DNA of 64,000 bases from Chaetoderma sp. LZ-2023a (GCA_034401795.1 CM067373.1:36677443-36741442), one strand, 5' to 3'; positions 1 to 10,507 are shown, numbered from the stretch's first letter. The notes: generated by a model from the letters alone, not told the origin. A program made the numbers and translations.

Positions 1-945
1 TAGTCCCAAAAGCATTGCAGTAAGTGATGTGAGGAAGTATCATTGTGCAGTACAGGTTTTCAATAATATTAGGTGTTAGATAGGGGTTCAGTCTGAAAAT
101 TATACCAATGCTTTTTGCTAACCTGGTAGTAATAAATTGAATATGCTTCTCCCATGTTAAATTTTTGTCCAGATAGACTCATAAAAGCAGCATATTGGCC
201 TTGTTGAATTAACTGGTTGTCGATATAGGGGTTTGGGAGAGCTTTTTCTTTTAATTTCTTAGATTTTGTGAATAATATATAATTAGTTTTAGATACATTT
301 AAAAACAATTTGTTTACCTTAAACCAGTCCATTAATTTCACCATTTCATTATTGACATTTTTGTATAGAGTGTATATTATCCTTGTGGCTGCAGAGAGCA
401 TTTGTATCGTCTGTAAAAAGTATTAGTAAGAGATGTTTGCAGACTTTGGGTATGTCATCCATATATATGAGAAACAGCAGGGGCCGAACAACTTATCCTT
501 AGGAACAACACAAACTAGATTTTTATATTCAGAGATAACTTCATTGAATTGTACACACTGTTCCCTGGTTGACAGGTAGTTCTGTATCGAGTTCAATGCA
601 GTACCTCTTAGTCCATAGCATGCACGCCTTTGCAGTAAAATTTTATGATCAATTGTATTGAAGACTTTAGAAAGATACAACAATACACCTAGCGTATGTT
701 CATTATTCTCAAATGTAGATTGATAATTTTTCAACCATATCCACAATGGCAAGCACAATAAAGTGTTTTCCCTGGAACAATGTTGAGATGGGTATATGAT
801 TGAGTCTTCATTTAGATATTTAGTAATTCTACTAAAAATACAGCGTTTCTTGTGGTTTTGGGTGGAAGTACCGAGACTGGCCGATAATTAGTAAAGTCAG
901 ATGCATCTTTAGATTTGTATATGGGTGTGACACGTTCAACCTTTA
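1..945 (-). mobile_element. Non-LTR retrotransposon RT remnant (CR1/Jockey-like), cut by window edge
   Basis: Reverse transcriptase domain of a LINE, read on the minus strand in several frames. From its N-terminal side it shows FTNYRPVSVLP near 890, then a block with LGVLLYLSKVFNTIDHKILL (the palm motif A region, where most relatives have DLSKAFD), then FTDDTNAL near 390-405 in place of the catalytic [FY]ADD, then DWFKVNKLFLNVSKTNYILF, and finally LPHITYCNALG at 1-60. The order matches CR1/Jockey-group RTs. A stop after the SYIW block and frame changes show that it is dead. The C-terminal end runs off the window and no endonuclease is visible at its other end, where element E sequence begins at about 950. 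Family assignment is from motif pattern only. Confidence 0.85.
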
Positions 946-949
946 GTCT

Positions 950-1675
950 TGATCGATACCCATACATTGGTGTTCGCACTGAGATGGTCTGTCATGTTGA
1001 CAACCGCAACATTCACTAATTGCTAGTCTGCGGATCTCTAAATTCAATACGTTTGCGAAAATAGCTGTAGTATTGTCTCTTGTAGATTGGAGAACGTTTT
1101 TGGAGTCAAAACTCAGATATTCATGTTCATTTATATATTGATGGAACATATTAGGGGTATACTGTGTAGCATCTGGTTGAAGGTAAATTTCAACGTTGTT
1201 GAGCGAGTCGGGCGATGTAAAACACCGGTCTTTGTAATCCAGTAGATCATTAGAACTCAATGAATCCGGCAAAGATTCAAATCCGAAGGCATTTCGTCTT
1301 CTTCGACTTCTTCATCTGCTTCTTTTTCTTCCAAATCTGTAGACACCAGTTGAATAGCTAAATCTAATGCACCAAGATCCTCTGGGGTTACGTGATCAAT
1401 AAGGTTCTGAATGGCTCAGTCTATTCAGAATCGGAATCGGCGATATCGAGGATCTCGACTGGTTGCTTAGACATTAATCCCAGTAATCGAGTCATGCAGG
1501 TTCTCGAGAATATGTAATCTTTAGCTCTTACCATGCCACCATCTAAATCTGTAGTTAGTTTAAGCTCTTCAAACGTAGTAGTAATGTATAACACGTCCAA
1601 TATTAACTTTGAGTTAACATTTACACTGCTGCTTTGAGTTCTGACTATTTCAAACCAAGCATCTTCGTCAACCAT
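950..1675 (-). pseudogene. Element E gene B, copy 3 (broken)
   Basis: Minus-strand coding remnant with a clear second copy at 39994-40530. The start is the ATG at 1673-1675, beginning MVDEDAWFEIVRT. Conserved segments include TTFEELKLTTDL, RLLGLMSKQP and PEDLGALDLAIQL, then an acidic stretch and SLSSNDLLDYKDRCFTSPDS. The copies align to the segment INEHEYLSF and then diverge. A stop near 1421 and frame changes near 1270-1420 break it. I do not recognise the family. Conservation is visibly stronger in the protein than in the DNA between copies, so both once coded for protein. The start lies only a few bases after the stop of the upstream gene A reading frame, a compact arrangement more like a virus or large DNA transposon than a host gene. 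Confidence 0.6.
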
Positions 1676-1681
1676 TAACTT

Positions 1682-1891
1682 TCAGTTGACTCTAGAGCCG
1701 GAGAGTAAAGACACATTACTGCATAGCCAAATCTGTCTCTGCCCATTATCCGAAAGACACGTATCAGACATTAATCTAATGCTTAAAGATGTTGTGAGGA
1801 CTAGATACCCGATCGCTCTGATTAACTTGTAATCGTAATACAGATTCTCTTTTACTAGAAGAACAAAGTGCTTTTTGCGTGCCCGCTCCAT
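1682..1891 (-). pseudogene. Element E gene A, C-terminal end, copy 3
   Basis: Minus-strand reading frame containing LVKENLYYDYKLIRAIGYLV and ending LSSGSRVN-like (seen as LLSGSRVN) at a stop about 8 bases before the gene B start. Its last 35 residues (LMSDTCLSDNGQRQIWLCSN) match the C-terminus of gene A in the copy at 40560-40640 (LMADSCHLDNEKRQIGLCSN). The frame opens upstream into a SINE inserted at 1902-2136, so the N-terminal part, including the PC4-like region, is not recognisable here. Confidence 0.55.
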
Positions 1892-1901
1892 GGGCACGCT
1901 T

Positions 1902-2136
1902 GTTCTTCTTCTTTTTGTTCGCTGATCATACCGCCAGTCCTGTAAGTGACTATCGATATGATCATAAGCGTTAAGTGCGTGGATCCATGGTTTATTAGAG
2001 TGCGCCGTGCGGCCTGGAACCTCCATCTTCAGCACTCGAGGTTTCTGTCAGGGTTACCTCACCCTTACCTCCTTTAGTCGCCTTGTACGACACGCAGAGG
2101 ATACGAAAGGTGTATTCTAAGCCCCACCTACAGGGC
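1902..2136 (-). mobile_element. SINE, copy A (minus)
   Basis: Reverse complement of the SINE at 29447-29683, near-identical over about 235 bp, with the GAA-rich tail at 1902-1914 and the GCCCTGTAGGTGGGGC head at 2121-2136. A possible imperfect target-site duplication is GGGCACGCTT at 1892-1901 against GGGCACACTT at 2141-2150. This leaves four unexplained bases between head and duplication, so the pair is only suggestive. It sits inside element E copy 3 and is therefore the younger insertion. Confidence 0.85.
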
Positions 2137-2566
2137 AAACGGGCACACTTCTATTTATTGCTGTCTAGAATTGCCTATAGGCACGGCCATTTCGCGCAGG
2201 GGATTGTGGGGCTGTGTCTCACGAAATCTCCATCGATACAGGATCTAATAATTCTCGGCGCGAAGACACAGCTCTATTTTTAGATTGCTGGATGTCTCAT
2301 AATTATTATCTTCATGCACGTGATTCATGGCGAGTTCTCTTATTTGTTCTGGTCCAGCTGTAATAGAGTTTGTGCGGTGATGACCGCATACTTATTTTAA
2401 TAAACAGCCAACGGAACTCCAAATAACTACTCTAAATAAGTACTCTTCTTTTGCTGGAGGACTGCGTACAAAACATGTTTATCATTCCTTCTGCAGATGA
2501 AAGTACTCAAGCACACGCCCACTCGTGGCGTCTCTTATATGTCCACTTTAGCACTCTATCAAACTG
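2137..2566. other. No gene seen
   Basis: No convincing coding sequence. By position this could be the divergent upstream part of element E copy 3, but I could not align it to the copies at 30.8-31.2 kb or 40.6-41.2 kb. Confidence 0.4.
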
Positions 2567-2730
2567 ACCACAAATGGCTTCTTGCAGTGATCGTGAGAAA
2601 TGTGCATTTGCATTAGTTACTCGCCAGAGAACTTGTTTTGAAAGTTTACCACTGGAATGACTGGTTGGATAACCAATCCTATAATTCCAGTAGTAAATTG
2701 CAAAAGAAAAACCACAATGGTCTCTTGGAC
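2567..2730. repeat. Long-hairpin repeat family 2, copy 1
   Basis: Imperfect inverted repeat. Left arm near 2636-2668 contains AAGTTTACCACTGGAAT; right arm near 2674-2706 contains ATTCCAGTAGTAAATTGC. Related hairpins lie at 4377-4445 and 38567-38632 with the same arm sequence. No coding capacity. Behaves like a foldback element or MITE. Confidence 0.65.
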
Positions 2731-2749
2731 GGCAATTAGACACAGGACA

Positions 2750-3340
2750 TTTTCTATGATAATGGATTTTTCTGATCTGCTTCTGCAGTATATGACGTCA
2801 TAATTATTTAGGTCAGATGTAGCTGGACGTCACAATCAAAATATGTAATGAATGACGTATCTATAGCTCCACCAGGAACATTGAATAGCCAGTCAAGTAT
2901 GCGAATTGCACGTCTTTACTCTTTAATCAACATGCTGTTGAATATTTTGAAACTAAGTTGACTAGACGCTGTTCGAATTGTATATCTTTGTTATTTATTC
3001 AACAGTCATTTTCTATGATAATGGCTGGGTTCGATCTGTAACTGAAGGATATGACGTCATAATCAATTACGTCATATGCAGGCTGACGTCACAATCCAAA
3101 ATGTGTAAATGAATGGCATATCGAGCTCAGTCATGAACATTGAGTAGTCCGGCAAGTGTACGAATTGTATGTCTTTACTGTTTAATCAACATCGTGTTGA
3201 ATATTTTGAAACAAATTTGACCTGGCGTTGTTGCGGCCAGAGGCAGCAAACCTTTCAAAGAACCCAGTCAAATTAGTTTCAAAATAGTCATCAGCTTACC
3301 TGTATAGTTACTTTGAAATTGGAAGTCTGGGAATTCATTA
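2750..3340. repeat. Hairpin repeat family 1, two tandem units with TGACGTCA boxes
   Basis: Two units of about 255 bp (2752-3000 and 3006-3340) that both start with TTTCTATGATAATGG. Each then carries TGACGTCA palindromes (2793-2800; 3052-3059 and 3084-3091, with variants at 2825 and 3068), the tract GAATTG followed by TTTAATCAACAT, and the arm TTGAATATTTTGAAAC. The second unit has both arms (about 3196-3225 and 3263-3292). The first has only the left arm. A third unit is at 3640-3980. TGACGTCA is the consensus binding site of CREB/ATF bZIP factors; any regulatory role is inference. Confidence 0.65.
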
Positions 3341-3639
3341 TTCAGGATATATCGTACATCGATTCCAACACGCATAAAGGGGTGGAGCTTAGCTCGAAAT
3401 AGGCGTGGCATACCTAGAAATGGATCTCTCTATTGAAATTGGCATGAGCAAATTGAGCATTACATGGCTAATACCACTTGGTAATGCGTTGCCCACACAA
3501 TATCGACCACTTGTATCAAGAGACCACCCATATTTATAGGTCACATATTTTAACAAGGCCAATAATAGAGTGTTGCCCTGAATACAATATACTCGTCCTC
3601 TGACAGAGGGAGGATAATTAATACCACTTGCTAATGGGC

Positions 3640-3980
3640 ATTTTCATGTTGTCTATCCATCATATTACGTCATATGATGTCATAATCAACGACTTGACGT
3701 GTAGGATGACGTCATACTCATGACGCCATGACTGACTCGATTTAGTCTTTCTTAAATGCTTAATAGTCCGACACGTTGTACGAATTGTATGTCTTTGCTA
3801 TTTACAAAACATGCTGGTGAATATTTTGAAACTAATTTGACTGGGCAATGTTACTGCCACAAGCAGCAACAGCACCCAGTCAAATTGGTTTCAAAATAGT
3901 CAACACCTTACCTGTATAGTTTTCTGAAAATTGATGGTCAAGAAGCTCAGAGATCCATCGATACCAACACGAGCGCAGTA
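3640..3980. repeat. Hairpin repeat family 1, third unit
   Basis: Same layout as the units at 2750-3340: TACGTCAT at 3666-3673, TGACGTCA at 3707-3714, then left arm 3818-3845 (TTTGAAACTAATTTGACTGG) and right arm 3875-3902, which pair almost perfectly, followed by CTTACCTGTATAGTTTTCTG. The loop contains CAAGCAGCAACAG. Confidence 0.7.
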
Positions 3981-4299
3981 TTAATGTGTTAATAAACCAT
4001 CCGGATTCAGTGACCGATTGACTAACGTTAGGCCTATGTAAGTCATTTCAAGCAACCGCCACCAAGATGTGACTTACTTGGGCACAATTGTGTGTTTTTC
4101 TAACAAAATCCTTTAGAATGTTTAACACCGAAATTTCAATATCTCAGATAAAGACAACTATACGAATATCTTTTTAATACTTTGACTGGTAGCCCACCCC
4201 ATCCTACCCACCTACTTGTTGCTTTCATAGACCTGTATTAAGTATTGCAACGACAACAACTGTCCATGTAAGCCTATCATCTTCTCTTATTGTATGTTA

Positions 4300-4480
4300 A
4301 CCCTTTCATGAGGAGGCCGCCAAAACCGGCCTCTACAGTGATCTTGAGGATGTTAATTTGCAGGTCAAGAGAAGATAGTTTTTGAAAATTCATTACTGAA
4401 ATAATGGCTCGATAATTGAGCCAGTCATTCCAATAGTAACACTTCAAAACAGTCGTCTATTGGCCTGCAAATAGGCACTC
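4300..4480. repeat. Hairpin repeat family 2, copy 2
   Basis: Arms around 4377-4410 and 4419-4445 (TTTTGAAAATTCATTACTG against CCAATAGTAACACTTCAAAA) with GGCTCGATAATTGAGCC at the tip. A second short inverted repeat, GAGGCCGCCAAAACCGGCCTC, lies close by at about 4312-4333. Confidence 0.6.
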
Positions 4481-5204
4481 AATAAGCAAATATTTTTTTA
4501 TATTCTTGACTCAATTTAGGTAATACAGAGTTAATAAATTATGAGGACGACGATGATGTACCATGTCTGTTTTAACCTTTCCCGTATTGTATTGTAGTAT
4601 GATTCACATTTGTTGCATTCGAGATAGTAAAAATTACAGACTTGTTACAGACAGTCTTGATGAGTACTATGTGTGTGGTAAATTTCAAAAGAAAAACATG
4701 CATACTAATATTGTAGCAGGCGAAAAAGTAGACAGAGTTTGCTAACAATAAAGAATCCATCTAAAAATAAAGGCTTGGCTTCTTCGAAACTACACCTCTA
4801 ATGTAATGACCGGTCATCTTCTTACGTTATCACAACGACTAGACTGTTACACAGACTCAACTTCTGATATCAGACAGACCTGGACCCAGTCTATCTCCGT
4901 AGTGGACTGTAAAAGCAACACTGTGGATCGTGAAATCACTACGTCAATGGCTACTCAATAGGCCCCTACATACGAGATACATTTCTCGATCTCATATCGA
5001 AAGAGAACTCGTGGGATACGAATGAATAATGGATGTGTGATTATCAGTAATATCCTTTTGTCTTTAATCCATCCATGGGAATAAATCCATGTAGGATCAA
5101 TGCAATTATGTAGCAGTATTGATAGACTACCAATGTTCCAAATTTCCAGTCAAAACTGCTGTCAATAATATTGTAGCAGTTTGTTGAATACAGAAATCAA
5201 ACGA
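4481..5204. other. No gene seen
   Basis: AT-rich sequence. Two opposed open frames of about 60 codons at 4563-4760 overlap and show no recognisable motif; I treat them as chance. Confidence 0.5.
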
Positions 5205-5400
5205 AAGTGTAGGCCTATGCATGTGCTAAGTTAAGAACGTCTACTGGAAATTCGGCCACAGAATTTCAACCATATGGTTAGATAGGTATCTCAATACGCT
5301 AGTGAAGTAATGGAATGAGGTTTAAATAATTTTTACCATGAAGTAATTTCGTAGTGCAATATTTATATTTATAAGAATTGTTCAAATTGCATATAATTTG
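5205..5400. repeat. Isolated unit of the near-palindromic tandem repeat of 11.5-12.4 kb
   Basis: Contains GGTTAGATAGGTATCTCAAT, then TTTTTACCATGAAGTAATTT at 5331-5350, matching the repeated units at 11520-12445 in order and spacing. Confidence 0.55.
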
Positions 5401-5522
5401 CGCAATGTACTGTTGACGTTGGTCAAATCAATGTTGTTCTCGAGCCGTAATGGCGGAAGTTAATCCCTTAACAAAGGACAGTTAAATTTCTATACCGTGC
5501 CTTGTCGACCTGAATCGTACAT

Positions 5523-5950
5523 GTGTTTACAATGGCGACATCCGGTCTATTATGTGAAAGTCTATTAACTATAAATGCTGATTTGTTAAATATCAATTTC
5601 AATGCAAGTATAGAAGATTTAGAAGATGTTAGATGTGATGACAATGTAAATTTCAAAATTAAATATAACACTTTCTCCGTAACTGTTAAAGTCAAAGATA
5701 TTTCGAAATGGTTAGAACAATGTGAAGCTTATTACGGTGTAGGCACTCTCAAGGGGGGACAATGGAATAATTTTCCGTGTGAATCGTTTTGCGGCAGATA
5801 GAAATCAATGTAGCGCTATTGTCACTGTGTACCCCAGCGCATCTGTCATCCACGTACAAGGTGCCAATTCCCGTTATTGGATAGCTACAGACTTATTGTA
5901 TTTGGCGAGCCATATCTATGATACAGCAGTACTGAGCCAAAACCGTACGT
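5523..5950 (+). pseudogene. ORF1 N-terminal region of the esterase LINE
   Basis: Frame starting at ATG 5523 (MFTMATSGLLCESLLT) to a stop at 5799-5801, but the same frame continues past the stop with NQCSAIVTVYPSASVIHVQG and RYWIATDLLYLASHIY to about 5930. This suggests one domain of at least 130 residues broken by a nonsense codon. An alternative upstream start in the same frame was not found. The domain is not one I can name. It precedes the coiled-coil part of ORF1 in the expected place, so I assign it to the LINE. Separate function unknown. Confidence 0.55.
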
Positions 5951-6509
5951 GATGGACATATCTTCAGGAAACTTTACGCATACCGCACGCAATGAAGTGG
6001 CTAGTCCAGAGACAAAACCTAAGGAGCTCAATTTCAATCCTGAAATTACTAGTACACCCGTTAGTATTGTCATAAACACGCCGAGAATAGCATCTGAAAA
6101 TGAGTTACTGTTACAAATTAAAGAACTAAACAAATTTCTACTTCAGAGGGATGATGAAATAACCATTCTTAGAGACGAAAATAATGAGCTAAACGTTAGA
6201 TTAGCTGCCGTCATGAACAGAAAAACAGAAACAGCAGAGATAGGTGTTGGTACAGATGAGCTCCCTGACAATATCTCTGAGCCTAGCGATAGTGTCACTT
6301 TACTCAGGAATCGTAAATCGTTAAATTGTGAGGACATGTGTAAACCTCACATCAATGGCCGAGAAGGGGGCGAGCCTCTCCACCCTCAGAAATACGAAAG
6401 CCGCCAGATCAATGCAACACAACGTGAGCATAAAAAAACTTGCATCAACAACAAGAACAGAAGGACACGAGCTCTACATCCATCCACCAGAAGCAGACTC
6501 AGAATATAG
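5949..6509 (+). pseudogene. ORF1 middle part: coiled coil
   Basis: Open frame with heptad-like ENELLLQIKELNKFLLQRDD and ITILRDENNELNVRLAAVM (about residues 40-80), the type of coiled coil that trimerises LINE ORF1 proteins. The frame then runs into lower-quality basic sequence. The esterase frame starting within 6440 overlaps it in another register, so a frameshift near 6440-6500 separates the two halves of what was one protein. Confidence 0.65.
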
Positions 6510-7021
6510 ACGCAATTTCTACAAATTTCGACCGTCATTTGAAGCATGACACACTATCTACAGATCATAACCAGATTCTCGTCATTACGAGTGCTAGTAG
6601 ATCGAAAGGGCGCTTATCAGATCCTACAAAACAAACACTCATCATAGGTTCATCCATTATTAAAGGAATAAATGAACGTGGCCTTAACCAGTCAGTTAAT
6701 GTTATCTGCTGTAGAGGGGTAAAGATTGAACGTATATTGGAGGTATTATATTCGATGGATCTGCAACACTACAAAAACATTATTGTAATGGCAGGAACAA
6801 ACAATTCCGACAGTGACATACGTGATGCTCTCAAAGCATTGGAGGGGCTGGTGTGTGATCTTCATGTGTTAGCCCCACAAAGCAAATTGTACGTCTGTGA
6901 ACTGTGTCCACGGGCAGACAACCCACGTTGGCAGGAATTCTTTCGGAACTTTAATCGCCATCTGGAAGTGCGGGCACAATTCTTAAATTTCACCGTTATC
7001 GAGTTGTCAGAGCTATTCTAA
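6440..7021 (+). CDS. ORF1 SGNH-type esterase domain (193-codon frame)
   Basis: The frame contains TLIIGSSIIKGINERGLN (block I, the position of the nucleophilic Ser), IIVMAGTNNSDSDI (block III, GxND-like), LYVCELCPRADNPRW and FFRNFNRHLEVRAQFL. This series matches the SGNH/GDSL esterase domain found in ORF1 of CR1-like retrotransposons. It lies between the coiled coil and zinc knuckles. Block I reads GSS where many relatives have GDS. In these elements the esterase is thought to act on lipids or membranes during transposition, but its role is not settled. The frame itself is uninterrupted over the domain; the flanks are broken. Confidence 0.75.
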   Translation: MHQQQEQKDTSSTSIHQKQTQNIDAISTNFDRHLKHDTLSTDHNQILVITSASRSKGRLSDPTKQTLIIGSSIIKGINERGLNQSVNVICCRGVKIERILEVLYSMDLQHYKNIIVMAGTNNSDSDIRDALKALEGLVCDLHVLAPQSKLYVCELCPRADNPRWQEFFRNFNRHLEVRAQFLNFTVIELSELF

Positions 7022-7139
7022 GCCAACAACGCACCAGCTAGAATTAACAATGAACTTTACTTCGCGGATAAACTGCACATAAACAGGACTGGCTCCAGTC
7101 TCTTGGTACAATGCATAAACGACTATGTGTCGATCATTG

Positions 7140-7265
7140 TAAGGCCTGCATGTCAGTACTGCGGTGAACCCAACCATAGACTCTCATCGTGCCGACACGG
7201 TCAACCGGTCCGATGCTGAGTGTGTAATGCCCATGGTCATAAAGAAAATCGGTGTCCAAGAGCAT
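7140..7265 (+). pseudogene. ORF1 C-terminal CCHC zinc knuckles
   Basis: Two adjacent knuckles: CQYCGEPNHRLSSC (C-x2-C-x4-H-x4-C) and C-stop-VCNAHGHKENRC, where a TGA at about 7216 sits just after the first Cys of the second knuckle. Such knuckles bind nucleic acid and end ORF1 in several LINE clades. Confidence 0.8.
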
Positions 7266-7363
7266 AGGGGTCCGGCCAAGAACAAGCGCCAACGCTAGCT
7301 ACGGATTATTGGGCAAGAGGTGATGATCACACTGGACGCAACACAAATTTGGGTAAGACACTA

Positions 7364-7416
<53 letters not shown>
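7364..7416 (+). repeat. AAT microsatellite, about 18 units
   Basis: Uninterrupted AAT run, followed at once by GAT-rich sequence. In the local open frame it encodes polyasparagine then aspartates. Confidence 0.98.
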
Positions 7417-7417
<1 letters not shown>

Positions 7418-7680
7418 GATGATGATGTTGATGATGCCATTATTTACAATGTATCTATCTCTAACAGATTTGATAAGTTACTTATTAATGATCTTAATGG
7501 AAATATGGATGCGGAAACCATTGACACATTTGTTGCGGTTGTTGATGAGTACACACCTGTTCCTTCCATATCGCTTGACCGTGTAAGTAGCCGCTCTTGG
7601 TTACAAATAATGTAATCATGCCAGCCACCACATCCACCATTACCACAATAAAAAATGATGATGATGATGAGGATGCACCA

Positions 7681-7720
7681 TCTGCTACTACTGCTACTGC
7701 TGCCACTACTGCTGCTACTG

Positions 7721-7800
<80 letters not shown>

Positions 7801-7848
7801 GCTGCTGCTGCGGCTTCTGCTGCGGCTGCGGCTGCGGCTGCGGCTGCG

Positions 7849-7879
<31 letters not shown>

Positions 7880-7923
7880 ATGATGAGGATGATGATAATG
7901 ATTATGATGATATTGGCAATAAA

Positions 7924-7965
<42 letters not shown>
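7681..7965 (+). repeat. Compound trinucleotide array: ACT, GCT/GCG, GAT, AAT
   Basis: 285 bp with four successive triplet motifs in one register. The open frame from 7597 translates it as polythreonine, polyalanine, acidic aspartate-rich and polyasparagine, and then enters the endonuclease domain without a break. Reverse-frame polyleucine and polyvaline readings are shadows. Confidence 0.97.
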
Positions 7966-7966
<1 letters not shown>

Positions 7967-8800
7967 TGACTAAATTAAATTTTATTGATCTCCTTAATAT
8001 TATACAATCTTGTAAAATAAAAAATGGTAACTCTCTATATACGCATGCCAGTATTAAGACTGCCGCTGAGCAGTGGGTTTGCAGCAAAAGGTTTATCAGA
8101 CGCGTGAGGCAGTATGATATTACATCATTTAATCTAACGGGAAAGGGTATACGTATTGGGCACTTAAATATACAGCATTTAATGCCTAAAATAAGACAAT
8201 TAAAAATAATAATGGAAAAAAGTGTACAAGAAATAGAAATATTTGGTATACCAGAAGCATGTATAAGTAGTGTTGTTACGGGTAATCTAATTGATATTCA
8301 AGGTTATAGTGTTGAGAGAAAAGACAGGATAAATAATGCAGGAGGAGGAATCGTGATCTACATAGCCGAAAGTTAGTCCCATCGTAGGAGTCTTGATCTA
8401 GAAACTCTGAATATAGAAGCATTATGGATTGAGGTTACGCCCTATAAAACGAAATCATTTTTATTATGTTGCGTTTATAGACCTCCGGATTCCCCTGCGA
8501 GCTGGATAGACGAGTTTGAAGCTTTGCTAGAGCCGGCGTATTCAGATAATGCGGATATCATTCTCATAGGCGACTTCAATATTAATTTTCTCAAACCTAT
8601 CGCGCAGAAATGGCAATCAGTAATGGAAATATTTCATCTTGAACAATTAGTAAAAACTGCAACTAGAATAACCGAAAAAAACAGCTACGCTAATAGAGCA
8701 TATATACGTTACAGAGCAAACAAAATTTACGTTAGTAAGCATAGGCGATTTTGCGTCAAGCGACCATTCTCCCGTTTTTGGTATGCGTCAGAATCTTAGG
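7966..8800 (+). pseudogene. ORF2 APE-type endonuclease
   Basis: Starts at or just upstream of the Met after the polyasparagine tract. Endonuclease motifs in order: RIGHLNIQHLMPKIRQLKII, EIFGIPEACIS (usual form GITETW), NNAGGGIVIYIAES, then across a stop at 8374-8376 FLLCCVYRPPDS and IILIGDFNINFLKP. Usual catalytic Glu and Asp positions are present in EIFGIPEA and GDFN. A further stop near 8797 separates it from the linker to RT. The enzyme nicks target DNA to prime reverse transcription. Confidence 0.85.
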
Positions 8801-9115
8801 CAAAAATCGCACAGTCACCATTCTATAAAATATAGATGCAAGAAGAAGTTTGACAATCAGAAATTTTTTCAAACATTGTCTGAATATAATTGGGAGATAA
8901 TGGATTTGCTAAATGATCCTAATGAAGCTCTACAAATAAGGCAGGACGCATTCATATATATATTTTAAATAATCACGCTCCTTATCGAACGTAGAGTCAA
9001 ACGTTTCTGCCAGCCTGGGTGAATAAACGATGGAATTTTAAAAGCAATTAAAGACAGAGATTACTATAAAAGGGTTACGAACATGATTAAATAAAAAGAG
9101 TTTAAACATAAAGTA

Positions 9116-10398
9116 ATGTTGTTAATTGAACGTTCTAAGCAAAACTGCTTCAGCACAGCGTTGGTTGACAATAAAAAGAATCCTTCGAATAAATGGAACA
9201 TTATGAAAAGCATCAATCCAAAAGCGAACAAAATGCCATTGGTTTTGCACGATATTGACGGAAACGAAATTAGAGACATGGAAAAACACTGCGAAATGTT
9301 TAATCACTATTTCACTACTGTTGTCGTTAATCTAGCAAATCCCATAAATACACACTCCCACGCAATATCAAATGACCTTAAAACGTACGGTAGAAATAAA
9401 GTCCCAAGCGAAATTAAATTCAAAATCCCGAGAATAACAGTAAATTACGTCTACGATGAACTTAGCCGCCTAAAAACAAATAAGTCTGCCGGTTTTGACG
9501 GGCTGAATGCACATTTCCTCAAATTAGCAGCACCAGTCATAGCGCCATCAATAACACGTATTATTAATATAAGCATCGATACAGGCGTGTTTCCGACAGT
9601 GTGGAAGTGCGCAAAGGTAAAACCGTTATTCAAATCAGACAACAAAGGAGATATTAGTATTTATAGACCCATATCTATTTTACCGATTCTGTCCAAAATT
9701 ATTGAACGACATGTTCACAATCATTTGTACAAATTTCTAAGTAATTATGATTTACTGAATCACATTTACATTCGTGCGAGACTGCATTACTTAAATTAGT
9801 AGAAAAATTGCGATTTGCAATAGATAATGGCGGGTTTGTAGGCGCTATTTTAATAGATTTTAAGAAAGCATTCGACTTAGTTAATCATAGTATATTGTTA
9901 GAAAGGTTAGGCATTTATAAATTTGATTCGGTAACCCTAAAGTGGTTTTCATCTTATTTAGAAAAAAGATATCAATATGTGGCCATTTCTGATAAGGTGT
10001 CTGATCATTTACCGGTAAGTGTAGGTGTACCGCAAGGTTTGGTGTTGGGACCACTCTTGTTTATAGTATATGTAAACGATCTTCATATGGGTGTAAATAG
10101 TAACATTGACATGTATTGTGATGATACGACTATGCACTGTAATTTTGACAGCTTGCCAAAGATAAAAGAACAACTAACTTCTGATATGTCTTTGATACAG
10201 AATTGGTGTCAAAATAATAAAATGGTTGTAAATACGGAGAAAACTAAACTATTAATCATAAGCAGTGAAAACAAACGAAAGCAGATTAACCATGAAGAAA
10301 TGAAGATACCGATGTATAATGGTGAGTTAGCAATAGTAAATGAAGCAAAACTTTTAGGCTTATATATTAACGACAACCTTTCATTCTGTACCAATTAA
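9116..10398 (+). pseudogene. ORF2 reverse transcriptase
   Basis: Two open frames in one RT. 9116-9799: SAGFDGLNAHFLKLAAPVIA, WKCAKVKPLFKSDNKGD and YRPISILPILSKIIERHVH, ending in a frame change. 9808-10398: AILIDFKKAFDLVNHSILLE (motif A with Asp), VGVPQGLVLGPLLFIVYVND (motif B), MYCDDTTMHC (motif C; YCDD in place of YADD or FADD), KMVVNTEKTKLLII and LLGLYINDNLS. Both catalytic Asp of motif C are kept. No RNase H follows, as in CR1 and Jockey groups. Confidence 0.9.
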
Positions 10399-10457
10399 TA
10401 CTAAGCATTCGTCAACACTTAGGTCATTCACATCAAACATACAAGATAGATGAACAT

Positions 10458-10459
10458 CA

Positions 10460-10507
<48 letters not shown>
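10458..10507 (+). repeat. AAT microsatellite, probable 3' tail of the LINE
   Basis: AAT run about 60 bp after the RT frame ends. Simple-repeat 3' tails are usual for CR1-like LINEs. Confidence 0.85.

Larger units (their letters stand above)
5430..10507 (+). mobile_element. CR1/L2-like non-LTR retrotransposon with esterase ORF1 (decayed)
   Basis: Plus-strand LINE with ORF1 (coiled coil, SGNH esterase, two zinc knuckles) followed by ORF2 (APE-type endonuclease, RT) and a terminal AAT microsatellite at 10458-10507. ORF1 proteins with an esterase are known for CR1-like clades. About ten stops or frame changes interrupt it and trinucleotide repeats have expanded between ORF1 and ORF2. The 5' limit is set by the first ORF1-like frame and is approximate. 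The parts are listed separately below. Confidence 0.85.

Noticed and set aside
2083..2283. Plus-strand 66-codon frame as a small gene
   Set aside because: It runs antisense across the SINE boundary and has no motif.
7494..8087. Polyleucine, polyvaline and polyisoleucine open frames around 7.5-8.1 kb and 10.65-10.99 kb
   Set aside because: They are other-frame and reverse-strand readings of trinucleotide arrays and carry no domain.
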